From NCBI GenBank assembly GCA_002084385.1, contig NBLS01000004.1, forward strand, positions 1-19,193: a stretch of 19,193 bases of DNA, in the 5' to 3' direction. The number at the start of each line of letters is the position of its first letter. Positions within the stretch are counted from its first letter, which is position 1. The position numbers and the translations under genes are program-made. This DNA is from Desulfobacteraceae bacterium 4572_19 (lineage in GTDB: Bacteria; Desulfobacterota; Desulfobacteria; Desulfobacterales; NBLS01). Below, one piece after another: positions 7,543-15,782 of the stretch. A model generated the notes under the pieces. It did not search any database. It saw only the letters and a program-made list of their open reading frames with translations, and was not told where the DNA came from.

Positions 7543-7578
7543 TTTTGTTGTGGCGTATTATTGCCATGGCAAGTTATA
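7540..7578 (+). repeat. direct repeat copy B, just before gspL
   Basis: Second copy of the 7405-7445 sequence. It contains the perfect 12-base palindrome TTGCCATGGCAA (7560-7571) and ends a few bases before the gspL ribosome site (GGCGGAG). The gspL leader therefore derives in part from repeat DNA. Confidence 0.75.
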
Positions 7579-7594
7579 AAAGGCGGAGAAAATA

Positions 7595-8989
7595 TTGATA
7601 AGAAAAGATGTAATAGGGATATATCTGGAAAAAGATGCTCTGCATTATGCTTGTGCACGTTGGGAATTTAAAGGCTGGGTACCAAGAAGAGTTAATCCGG
7701 CCGGAAAATCTTCCGGTATTATTAGAGGACAAGGTCTATCACGGCTAAAAATATTTCTCGATAGTATTCCTGCACCTAAAATAACACGTTTTTACCTTGG
7801 ACTTCCAAGGGAGATGTTTTTTGTTCGGGATATGGAGCTTCCTTTTATGCCCGTTGAGGATGCACTTGAAGCTGCAAAAAATAGTCTTCAGGTTTTATGT
7901 CATCTTCCTGTTCAGGAAATTTATTATGATATAAGAATTTGCACCACAGAAAAAGGCATTAACGTACTTGTTGTTTATGCACTTAAAAAAATTATAGATC
8001 CATATTTATCTTGTTTTCGGGATATGGGATTGCAAAATGCTCTTAAAGCTGTTTTTCCTATCTCTTTTGGTATTGGTGCATGGTTGAATATGGATGGTTA
8101 CCCGTTGCCTTTTGGGGTAAAATTAAAGCACGAAAATAATGATGAACTTACGGTTTTTGGAAAAAACGGTCCCATAGCATCTGTGGTATGGCCTTGTTTT
8201 AATGGAGAGGATGATACTGCAATTTCCGGGATTATTTTAAAATTTCCTGAAATAAATAATAAAATATTTTGCCCAAACAATAATACTAATAACAGTAATG
8301 GTAGTAAATATACCAATAAAGACAATAAAAAAACCGAAGAAAAAGCATCTGTTTTTAATTTAATATCTTCAAATAAGATGGTTGCTTTTCCAAACGTTAG
8401 TGAGAATTTGGGAATAGCTGCAATGTCAGGAGGATTAAGTTCCCTGCAAATAGTTTCTGTGGATGAAAAACCTCCCAAGGTAAAAGTATTTAAGCCTATA
8501 TGGATTATAGTACCATTGATTTTAATATTGTGTATGATTGCATACTTTACGACAAATTACATGGAAAAAGCTGTTATTCAAAAAAAACAGGAAGTTAGTA
8601 TAATAAAAAAAGATATTCGTAATTTAAAAAATAAGTTGGGTCCTTTGGAAAAGAAAAAGGCAGAAGAGAAAAATGCGGCGGAATTTAAGGCAGATGTAAA
8701 TGATTTTGTAAATACCAGACGAGATATTTTTTCACTTATTAATTCAATCGCAGAAAATGTACCTGACGAAACCTGGTTTACTCGTTTTGTATATGGCAAT
8801 AAGGCTTTTACATTAAACGGAGAAAGCCCTGATGCTTTAAAGACGGTTGATGCTTTAAGAGATGCTAATCTATTTGAACAGGTGAAAATGGCGGGGTCTG
8901 TTAGTCGATCAAGTTCCGGTAAAGAACGATTTGCCATGAAGATTACTTTGAGAGAAACTGAACCTGAATTGGATGAAAAAAATGACTAA
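7595..8989 (+). CDS. gspL: type II secretion assembly protein GspL
   Basis: GspL links the ATPase GspE in the cytoplasm to GspF and GspM in the membrane. The first 230 residues form a PilM/GspL-like actin-fold domain (FYLGLPREMFFVRDMELPF). An asparagine/lysine-rich linker follows at about 222-250, one transmembrane helix near 301-322 (IWIIVPLILILCMIAYF), a coiled-coil-like charged stretch, and a periplasmic ferredoxin-like domain as in GspL/PilN (ENVPDETWFTRF, LNGESPDALKTVDALRD). TTG 7595 has GGAG eight bases upstream. The sequence is divergent, so the call rests on architecture and operon position. Confidence 0.87.
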   Translation: MIRKDVIGIYLEKDALHYACARWEFKGWVPRRVNPAGKSSGIIRGQGLSRLKIFLDSIPAPKITRFYLGLPREMFFVRDMELPFMPVEDALEAAKNSLQVLCHLPVQEIYYDIRICTTEKGINVLVVYALKKIIDPYLSCFRDMGLQNALKAVFPISFGIGAWLNMDGYPLPFGVKLKHENNDELTVFGKNGPIASVVWPCFNGEDDTAISGIILKFPEINNKIFCPNNNTNNSNGSKYTNKDNKKTEEKASVFNLISSNKMVAFPNVSENLGIAAMSGGLSSLQIVSVDEKPPKVKVFKPIWIIVPLILILCMIAYFTTNYMEKAVIQKKQEVSIIKKDIRNLKNKLGPLEKKKAEEKNAAEFKADVNDFVNTRRDIFSLINSIAENVPDETWFTRFVYGNKAFTLNGESPDALKTVDALRDANLFEQVKMAGSVSRSSSGKERFAMKITLRETEPELDEKND

Positions 8990-9530
8990 AAATAAACGTC
9001 AAATTATTTTATCAGTATTGCTGATATGTGCTATGATTTCTGTATGGTGGGTTCAAATTTGTTCACCATTAAAAGATAGACTTGATGAGTTATCTTCTGA
9101 CTATGAGATTGCTGTGCAAAAAAAAGATCGTTTTACAAATAGAATTACAAACCTTTCGAAACCCGGAAAAGGCTCCCGGCAAACCAGCAAAGAAATTGCT
9201 CAATTTAATAATCTTCTTGTCGATGGTAAAAGTATAGAAGAAGTTAATGCTTTTACCCAGATTATGTTTCAAAAATTTCTGGAATCCAAGGAAATACTAC
9301 TTCAAACATATAAAGAGTTAAGACCTTTAAAATGGAGGGACTACAAGGTAGGGTCGGTTCAGCTTCAAATGCAGATGTCAATAAATGGTTTATCAGATCT
9401 TTTGGAGTATATTAATTCGTTGAAAAAAGTAATTCGTATTGAAAAATTAACTATAAATTATAGTAAACGCAAAGAAAATCAGCTTCATGTTGTTTTGCAG
9501 CTTGGAACGCTTTTTGTGGAAAAAAAATAA
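8973..9530 (+). CDS. gspM: type II secretion assembly protein GspM (PilO-like)
   Basis: GspM is a small bitopic inner-membrane protein that pairs with GspL in the assembly platform. It has a short basic cytoplasmic start (KNKRQ), one transmembrane helix at about residues 9-28 (IILSVLLICAMISVWWVQI), a periplasmic coiled coil, and a ferredoxin-like domain near 120-185 (LQMQMSINGLSDLLEYINSL). Length 185 is usual. It overlaps gspL by 17 bases from ATG 8973, or by 8 bases from ATG 8982, which has a weak GGA upstream. Sequence conservation of this family is low; position after gspL is the strongest support. The 114 bases before gspD hold no clear signal apart from the gspD ribosome site. Confidence 0.83.
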   Translation: MKKMTKNKRQIILSVLLICAMISVWWVQICSPLKDRLDELSSDYEIAVQKKDRFTNRITNLSKPGKGSRQTSKEIAQFNNLLVDGKSIEEVNAFTQIMFQKFLESKEILLQTYKELRPLKWRDYKVGSVQLQMQMSINGLSDLLEYINSLKKVIRIEKLTINYSKRKENQLHVVLQLGTLFVEKK

Positions 9531-9644
9531 AATTTAACAGTATTTAAATTACTATAAAATTTTATTTGTATTCATAATATACAGCATTGAAGTTGCTGAA
9601 AAATATTATTTTATGTTCGTGAATATTACAAAAACAGGAGGATT

Positions 9645-11855
9645 ATGCTTAACAGATTAACGTTGTATAAAAAAAGTTTCGGTATGAAATTTATGGTGCT
9701 TTTGACGTGTTTGTTCACGTTTGTCATGTCGGGTTGTGCTATTGGGGGACGAAATAATTTTTTGACTTCCGATAAAGTTACTTTATCAGATAATAAAGGT
9801 AAAGAAAAAGAACAAACGGTTTTGATTGTCGAGAAGACTATAGATGAAAAAAAACCGGAAGTGCAGACAGAAAAATATGAAGGAACAGATACACCTCCAT
9901 CTTTGGATCAGCATGTATTTAGTAAAACTAAAATGAGTGGTGTTGTTGATGGGAAAAAACAAATTTCATATACTCCTTCAACTGTAAAATCCCAGTCTAT
10001 CCCAGTAATTGGGCAAAACAAAATTAACACTGATGAACCCCGTGTTCATGTGGAGCTTGCTTTTGATAATGCGGATCTTTACGAAGTGCTTGATTTGACT
10101 CTTTATGAACTTTATGAACTTAATTATATGATTGATCCGAGTATAAAAGCCAAGGTTACTTTTCATGTTGCCGGTGATTATACAGAAAAAGAGTTTCTTA
10201 ATCTTTTAGGAGATGTTCTCCAGTTAAATAATTTAACCATAGCCGGCGGCGATGGTTCCATGATTAAGATTGTTCGTCGTAATGCAAGTGCATCTATTGG
10301 TACACTAACTATTGATAAAGATGAAATGGCAGGTGATATTACACGATTTGTCAGGTTGCGTTATATCTCATCTGCCACTGCAAATAGAAATATTAAACCG
10401 TTTCTTTCCAAGGGAGCATCGCTTATCGCCGACCCTGTTAATAATGCACTTATACTAACCGATACCAAGGATAATATTGATAAAGCGGTTGGTATTTTAA
10501 CACTTTTGGATGTACCGTATTTTTCCGATATTCTTTGGCGAATTTTTCCTATTATGGAAACTAATGCAGCTGATATTGCAAAGGATCTTACCCGTGTAAT
10601 GAAAGCCGGAGGACTTTTTAACAGACCTGGTGCAAATACAGGAAGTTTTCAAATTATCCCCATAAAAACCATGAACGCTGTTTTTGTTCTGACCCGATGG
10701 CCTTCTATTATGAAGTTAATTGAAGACTGGATTTTTGCAATGGATACAATGGATGAATCTGGAACCGGTGTATATGTATATTTTGTTGAAAATGGCAATG
10801 CTGTTGAACTTTCTGATATTTTAAAGCAGGTCTATGGAGCAACTGCTTCTTCAAGCAATAGTAGTAAAAGAACTACTATTGTTAGACCAACTGCAAAGGC
10901 AACTTCCAAAAGAAAGACTATTACAGGACAGCTTTCAGGAGATGTGGAAATAATTCCTGATGAAACAAATAATGCGATAGTTTTTAAAGCTTCGCCATCT
11001 GATTATAAAATTATTAAGAGAGTGTTAAAACAGTTGGATATTGTTCCAAGGCAGGTTCTTTTAAATGTGGTGGTATCAGAAGTTAAGCTGACCAATGAAA
11101 CAAAATATGGAGTTGAATGGTTTCTGAAAGGAGGAATAGATAAATACTCATCACAATCTATTCTCGGTGATGGCGAAATAAGAGGGAATACAGAAGAGGC
11201 AGCTAAAGCACTAAAAGCTTTAACAGGTTTTAGTTATGCGTTATTTGATGGTGAAGATGTCTTACGCGGGTTAGTTACAGCTCTTGGTAAAAATGCTAAT
11301 TTAAGTATTCTTTCAGCTCCAAATGTTCTTGTGGTGGATAATCAGGAAGCAAATATTGAAGTAGGAGAAGAAGTACCCACAGAGACAGGCTCTATTACCA
11401 CTGATACATCAGCCGTTACAAGGACAGTACAGTTTAAAAAAATAGGTGTAATTTTAAAAGTTACACCCCAAATAAATTCCAGCGGTCTTGTAAAATTAGA
11501 TGTATCCCAGGAAGTCAGTTCAATGGGAACATATGATAAAGAGTTAAAAAATTATTCATACCTTACCAGAAAAGTAACAACAACTCTGGTTGCTGAAGAT
11601 GGGCAGACAATTATTATAGGTGGGATGATAAGAAAGGATAACTCTAATTCTGATACAGGAATTCCATTTTTAAAAGATATTCCAATTATAGGATATCTTT
11701 TTAAGTCTGAAACTAAGAAGGTTGATAAGAATGAGTTGATTTTTTTAATAACACCGCATGTTATTAGTAATCGTAAACAAGCAGATCGAATAACGAGAGA
11801 ATTTTCACGTAAATTACACAATGCTAAAGAACTTGTTAACAACTTGGAGAAATAA
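9645..11855 (+). CDS. gspD: type II secretion secretin GspD with lipoprotein signal
   Basis: GspD forms the outer-membrane channel of the secretion system. A strong AGGAGGA site (9636-9642) precedes the ATG. The N-terminus is a signal peptide ending VMSGC with the lipidation Cys at 31 and Ala at +2, which predicts an outer-membrane lipoprotein. About 100 low-complexity residues follow, then N0 (about 130-210), N1 (230-290), N2 (295-365), N3 (375-470) and the secretin domain (475-710) with VPTETGS and the EDGQTIIIGGMI motif. Most GspD proteins are not lipoproteins and need a pilotin; a lipid-anchored secretin could be self-targeting, as known for Pseudomonas HxcQ. gspD lies at the distal end of the cluster, and gspC is not seen. 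Confidence 0.95.
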   Translation: MLNRLTLYKKSFGMKFMVLLTCLFTFVMSGCAIGGRNNFLTSDKVTLSDNKGKEKEQTVLIVEKTIDEKKPEVQTEKYEGTDTPPSLDQHVFSKTKMSGVVDGKKQISYTPSTVKSQSIPVIGQNKINTDEPRVHVELAFDNADLYEVLDLTLYELYELNYMIDPSIKAKVTFHVAGDYTEKEFLNLLGDVLQLNNLTIAGGDGSMIKIVRRNASASIGTLTIDKDEMAGDITRFVRLRYISSATANRNIKPFLSKGASLIADPVNNALILTDTKDNIDKAVGILTLLDVPYFSDILWRIFPIMETNAADIAKDLTRVMKAGGLFNRPGANTGSFQIIPIKTMNAVFVLTRWPSIMKLIEDWIFAMDTMDESGTGVYVYFVENGNAVELSDILKQVYGATASSSNSSKRTTIVRPTAKATSKRKTITGQLSGDVEIIPDETNNAIVFKASPSDYKIIKRVLKQLDIVPRQVLLNVVVSEVKLTNETKYGVEWFLKGGIDKYSSQSILGDGEIRGNTEEAAKALKALTGFSYALFDGEDVLRGLVTALGKNANLSILSAPNVLVVDNQEANIEVGEEVPTETGSITTDTSAVTRTVQFKKIGVILKVTPQINSSGLVKLDVSQEVSSMGTYDKELKNYSYLTRKVTTTLVAEDGQTIIIGGMIRKDNSNSDTGIPFLKDIPIIGYLFKSETKKVDKNELIFLITPHVISNRKQADRITREFSRKLHNAKELVNNLEK

Positions 11856-12789
11856 AAAATCATTTTTTATAATGATTATTTTTTTTCTGTTTTTTTCTGT
11901 TACTTTTCCATTTGATGTCCCAGGAAACGAAGCAGATAAATCTATAACCGTTGAATCCAAACGGGTAGCCATTGTTATATCAAGAGAGATAAGACCGTTT
12001 ATGACAATGGTTAATAGTCTGGAATCAGCTTTAAAACACCCTGTAAATAGGTTCTTTATAGATGATAAAGGCATTCCTTATGGCAGAAGCGGAGAGTTTA
12101 AAGTATTTAAATCTTCTGATTTTTCTGCTGTTGTTGCCGTAGGTCCCCAGGCTCTTTCCTATCTTGTTACAAACAGTATCTCATTGCCCATAATTTATGG
12201 AATGGTTCTTAATCCCGATAAGATTATAGGGAAAGCTACCGGTGTTTGTGGGGTATCACTTAATATTTTTTCATTGGCACAGTTTGTTAGTATCCGCCAG
12301 ATAATGCCGTCCATAATTCGTATTGGTATTATTTATAATCCGGTTAATAATCAGGAGCTCTTTACCAGTGCAAAAATGTTTGCAAAGTTTGCAGGTATTG
12401 AGCTTATCCCATTAAAAGTTAAAGACCGATCAGAAATATCTTTACATTTCAAAAAAAAACCTTCAACAATAGATGCAATTTTATTTATTCCTGATACTAC
12501 TGTAATTTCAAAAACACTTATTCGATATATAATAAAACAAGCTTTGATGTATAAAATTCCAACTATTGGATATAATCGGTTTTTTTATGAGGAGGGTAGT
12601 GTATTAAGTTTTGATATTAAATATAGTGTTGTGGGGAAGCAAGTAGCAAAACAGGTGCAAAGTGTTCTTTTGAAAAAAGAGTGTCATTATGAACAGCCTG
12701 AGTGTAAGATGATTCTAAATGAAAAAGTTGTAAAGGCTTTAAATCTTAAAATCGCAAAACCTGTTCCTGATAATGTTGAGGTAAATTGA
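11821..12789 (+). CDS. periplasmic binding protein, ABC_sub_bind family (PF04392-like)
   Basis: A 322-residue protein with a basic N-terminus and hydrophobic segment (SFFIMIIFFLFFSVTFP) typical of a signal peptide. A two-lobed periplasmic binding fold follows: RVAIVISREIRPF, AVVAVGPQALSYL, LPIIYGMVLNP, GVSLNI, IIRIGIIYNPVNNQEL, IDAILFIPDTTVISK, and PTIGYNRFFYEEGSVLSFDIKY. This pattern fits the ABC_sub_bind family. No ABC permease or ATPase gene is nearby; the next gene, overlapping by one base, is a histidine kinase, so a sensory role is more likely than transport (inference). ATG 11821 overlaps gspD by 35 bases and has no good ribosome site, but later starts would remove the basic part of the signal peptide. 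Confidence 0.8.
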   Translation: MLKNLLTTWRNKKSFFIMIIFFLFFSVTFPFDVPGNEADKSITVESKRVAIVISREIRPFMTMVNSLESALKHPVNRFFIDDKGIPYGRSGEFKVFKSSDFSAVVAVGPQALSYLVTNSISLPIIYGMVLNPDKIIGKATGVCGVSLNIFSLAQFVSIRQIMPSIIRIGIIYNPVNNQELFTSAKMFAKFAGIELIPLKVKDRSEISLHFKKKPSTIDAILFIPDTTVISKTLIRYIIKQALMYKIPTIGYNRFFYEEGSVLSFDIKYSVVGKQVAKQVQSVLLKKECHYEQPECKMILNEKVVKALNLKIAKPVPDNVEVN

Positions 12790-14177
12790 TGAGGTTTGAT
12801 TCCATACAAACACGTTTTACAGGGGTCGCATTTCTTTTTATTATTGGTACTTCTCTTACAATTGGAGTTGTTGGAATCAGATTAACAACTGGGTTTTTAA
12901 CTTCTCGTTTTCATGAAAATTTTAAAATTCTTTCGGAGTATATGGCCAGAAACAGTGAACTTGGGATTTTACTCGGCGATAAGTTAATGTTGCGACGACT
13001 TGCACGAAATATGCTGGAACAGGAAAATGTCAGTAGTGTTACCATTACATCAATTGAGGGTAAAATTCTGGCAAATGAAGTCAATGGAGGGATTCATACG
13101 CAGGTTGCACAGGTAGAAGCACCTGTAATAGCATTTCAAATGAATGATGACAGCATGTTTTTATACGGAAATAAAGAAGGAGAACAGATAGGTAATGTGG
13201 TTTTAACATATTCAATGGAAAATTTGGCACAACTTAAAAAAAATATGGTTTCCCAATTTATAATTGCATCAATTCTTCTGGCAATTATTCCTGTAATTTG
13301 TTATCTGTATCTTGTTAAATCCATTTCAGCTCCATTGCGGGATCTGGTTCGGATTTCCAAAGAGGTCTCAAAGGGTAGAATGGACGTTCGTGCCACGGGT
13401 GGTAATTTACAGGAAACTCGCACTTTGGCAACAACATTTAACGAAATGTTAAGTTCCCTACAAAATAAAAGAAAAGAGTTAAAAGATGCATATGAGGAGA
13501 TGGGCAGGCAGGAAACATTGGCTGAAGTAGGAAAGTTTTCCATGCTGGTTGCCCATGAAATAAAAAATCCTCTTGCAATTATCAAAGGTAGCTTCGATAT
13601 ACTAAAAAAGGATAATATTGATTCGGAAACAAGAAAAAGTATGCTTCTTTATCAAGAGGAGGAGTTAGAACGAATAAATATACTTGTGGAGGATTTTTTA
13701 ATATATGCCCGTCCCCAAAATTCGGCATTAATTCCAACGGAGATGAACAGTTTTGTTAATAATCTTGCCGGTAAGATGGATTTTATTGATCGAAAATCAA
13801 GAACAGTTCATATCGATATAGATAGTAACAAGTTTGTTTTACCGTGTGATCATAATCTTATGGAAAGGGCGATGTTAAATATTATAAGAAACGCATTTGA
13901 GGCTGGTAAACAAGATAACTCTGTTGAGGTTATAACAGTAAATCATAATGATTCTTGGAGTTTTATTGTAAAAGATAGAGGTTCTGGAATAAAAGTTGAA
14001 AAAGTTATGGATATTTTTAATCCTTTTGTTACAACAAAGGCAAAAGGTACAGGTCTTGGTCTTGCTATGGTAAAAGATATTGTAAAAGGACACAATGGTG
14101 TGGTAACAGCAGGTAATCGTAAAAATGGTGGAGCGTGGTTTAAAATTGTAATTAATAAATGTGAGAAACATGGCTAA
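12789..14177 (+). CDS. membrane sensor histidine kinase (NtrB-like output)
   Basis: Autophosphorylating sensor that should phosphorylate the regulator encoded next to it. It has a transmembrane helix near 10-32, a periplasmic domain of about 120 residues, and a second helix near 155-176. HAMP (about 177-230) with a helical linker comes next, then HisKA with the H-box VAHEIKNPLA (His256), and a HATPase domain with N box NIIRNAFEAG, G1 DRGSGI, F box FNPFVTTKAKG and G2 GTGLGLA. ATG 12789 shares its first base with the stop of the binding-protein gene and has GAGGT just upstream; TTG 12786 would add one residue. The periplasmic domain is a natural docking site for the neighbouring binding protein. 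Confidence 0.93.
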   Translation: MRFDSIQTRFTGVAFLFIIGTSLTIGVVGIRLTTGFLTSRFHENFKILSEYMARNSELGILLGDKLMLRRLARNMLEQENVSSVTITSIEGKILANEVNGGIHTQVAQVEAPVIAFQMNDDSMFLYGNKEGEQIGNVVLTYSMENLAQLKKNMVSQFIIASILLAIIPVICYLYLVKSISAPLRDLVRISKEVSKGRMDVRATGGNLQETRTLATTFNEMLSSLQNKRKELKDAYEEMGRQETLAEVGKFSMLVAHEIKNPLAIIKGSFDILKKDNIDSETRKSMLLYQEEELERINILVEDFLIYARPQNSALIPTEMNSFVNNLAGKMDFIDRKSRTVHIDIDSNKFVLPCDHNLMERAMLNIIRNAFEAGKQDNSVEVITVNHNDSWSFIVKDRGSGIKVEKVMDIFNPFVTTKAKGTGLGLAMVKDIVKGHNGVVTAGNRKNGGAWFKIVINKCEKHG

Positions 14178-15531
14178 AATTCTGATAGTGGACGATGAAG
14201 ATAGAATAAGATCAATTTTAAAGATTATGCTTATATCCAATAAATATGAAGTGGATGAAGCATCTGATGGTAATGAAGCCCTCTCAATTCTTGAAAACGG
14301 ATATTTTGATATGGTGATATCAGATATAAGAATGGACGGTATGGATGGTAAGGAGTTACTATCTGAAATAAAAGCAAGAAATATAGGATGTCCTGTGGTA
14401 TTTATTACAGCTTTTGCAACGCTGGAATCAGCCGTTGAGGTTCTTCGGCTTGGAGCTTCGGATTATCTTGTTAAGCCCTTTGAAGAAAAGCAGGTTATTC
14501 TTGCAGTTGAACGTGCCCTTGGAGTGGGTAAATTAATTGTTGAAAATGCAAAATTAAAACAGACAATTGCAGCTGGTAAATCTAAAGATATTGGTGTATT
14601 TGCTTCTTCGTCTATGTTAATGGTTAAGCAGATGGCAGAAAAAGTGGGGCAAAGTGATGCCACTGTTTTAATAACCGGCGAATCCGGTACAGGTAAAGAG
14701 GTTGTTGCAAATCTCGTATATCGTGCAAGCAGTAGAAGTGATAAGCGATTTGTGGCAGTTAATTGTGCCGCAATATCAGCAGGATTGGTGGAATCTGAAT
14801 TATTTGGACATGAGAAAGGTTCATTTACAGGTGCAAATCAAAAAAAGGAAGGAAAGTTTGAATATGCAGATGGTGGAACTCTTTTTCTTGATGAAGTAGG
14901 AGATCTTCCCCTTGAGGCACAAGCAAAACTTCTTCGTGCAATACAGGAAAAATGTTTCCAGAGAGTTGGTGGTAATCGTGAAATACCGGTAAATACCAGA
15001 TTAATTTGTGCAACTAATCAGGATTTAAAAAAACTTGTAAATGAAAAAAAATTTAGAAATGATCTGTATTTTAGGTTGGCAGTGTTTCCAATTAATATTT
15101 TACCATTGCGGGAACGTAAACCGGATATTGTTCCCCTTTCAAATTATTTTATTAAAAGATATGCGGAACTACACGAGTTAGGTGGAGATCTTCTTACGCC
15201 TGGTGCAGTGCGTTTACTAAAAGAATTTCCATGGCCGGGTAATGCAAGGGAGCTTGCAAATACCATAGAAAGGGCTTTAATATTAAAATCTGGTGCTTTA
15301 CCGTTAACTTCAGATGATCTTTTTTTTCTATGTCTTTCAGGAGATAATAAACCTTCTGTGGAGGGTCTTTTTAAACTTCCACCTGGGGGGATAAATTTTG
15401 ATGATATTGAACGGGAAATAATAAGACAAGCAATGGCTATGACTTCAAATAATCAGAGTGCGGCCGCTCGATTGCTTGGGTTGACCCGTGCCAGATTTCG
15501 TACTTTTTTGAAACTTACTGATGTTGAATAA
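14170..15531 (+). CDS. sigma-54-activating response regulator (NtrC family)
   Basis: Transcription activator for RpoN promoters. The receiver domain (1-120) has acidic residues D8, D9 and phosphoacceptor D52 (ISDIRMDGMDG) and the conserved Lys in VKPFE. The AAA+ domain (about 135-370) has Walker A GESGTGKE near 170, the sigma-54-contact loop GSFTGA at 217-222 (the usual form is GAFTGA; Ser at position 2 is a natural variant), Walker B GGTLFLDEVGDL, and the R-finger region (LRERKPDI, WPGNARELANT). A short Fis-type helix-turn-helix closes it (NQSAAARLLGLTRARFRTFLK). It overlaps the kinase gene by eight bases; GTG 14161 is a less likely start. The -24/-12 promoter ahead of gspG is an obvious target candidate. 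Confidence 0.95.
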   Translation: MAKILIVDDEDRIRSILKIMLISNKYEVDEASDGNEALSILENGYFDMVISDIRMDGMDGKELLSEIKARNIGCPVVFITAFATLESAVEVLRLGASDYLVKPFEEKQVILAVERALGVGKLIVENAKLKQTIAAGKSKDIGVFASSSMLMVKQMAEKVGQSDATVLITGESGTGKEVVANLVYRASSRSDKRFVAVNCAAISAGLVESELFGHEKGSFTGANQKKEGKFEYADGGTLFLDEVGDLPLEAQAKLLRAIQEKCFQRVGGNREIPVNTRLICATNQDLKKLVNEKKFRNDLYFRLAVFPINILPLRERKPDIVPLSNYFIKRYAELHELGGDLLTPGAVRLLKEFPWPGNARELANTIERALILKSGALPLTSDDLFFLCLSGDNKPSVEGLFKLPPGGINFDDIEREIIRQAMAMTSNNQSAAARLLGLTRARFRTFLKLTDVE

Positions 15532-15550
15532 TGGAAAATTTTATATGAGA

Positions 15551-15577
15551 GTAGGGGCAAACCCTATGTGGTTGTCC
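15551..15577 (+). repeat. short imperfect hairpin repeat, GTAGGGGCAA type
   Basis: GTAGGGGCAAACC, CTATGT, GGTTGTCC folds as an imperfect stem (GGGCAAACC against GGTTGTCC). It resembles the small REP-like intergenic hairpins starting GTAGGGGC that occur in many bacterial genomes. It sits 20 bases after the response-regulator stop and is not followed by a T-run, so it is not a standard terminator, though it could mark the 3' end of the message. Confidence 0.5.
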
Positions 15578-15606
15578 AATAAGCATATGCCTAACTTTCA
15601 TATTTT

Positions 15607-15670
15607 ATAAGCGTTCACAAGCACCTCATCTTCGCATAAACAGCTTGTCATATATAGGACAACTATTATA
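15607..15670 (+). repeat. MITE-like palindromic repeat, copy 2 (one clear arm)
   Basis: The arm AAGCGTTCACAAGCACCTCA and its continuation TTCGCATAAACAGCTTGTCA match 7311-7352 and the reverse complement of 19096-19150, including the following bases up to about 15668. A decayed partner arm may lie at about 15700-15728 (TGTGTGAAGATTGTAGTGG), where pairing is much poorer. No open frame is inside. Confidence 0.75.
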
Positions 15671-15771
15671 TGATGGTGGTTATAAGGAAAGTATTTTGTG
15701 TTTTGTGTGAAGATTGTAGTGGTTGTTTAATTTTGAGTAAACCTCTTATCATATGGTGATAAATTTTAATC

Positions 15772-15776
15772 AGGTG
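15772..15776 (+). promoter_or_regulatory. ribosome binding site deciding the TonB-receptor start
   Basis: AGGTG lies six bases before TTG 15783. The upstream in-frame ATG 15753 has no such site and would place extra residues ahead of an otherwise standard signal peptide. Confidence 0.55.
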
Positions 15777-15782
15777 TTTATA

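Noticed and set aside
8098..8478. Reverse-strand frame of 126 codons inside gspL
   Set aside because: It lies wholly within a real coding gene, has no family features, and similar shadows occur throughout this AT-rich window.
15532..15782. Search for a Fur box, cobalamin riboswitch or other metal-linked element before the TonB receptor
   Set aside because: No convincing match was found; the spacer is mostly repeat sequence and AT-rich DNA.
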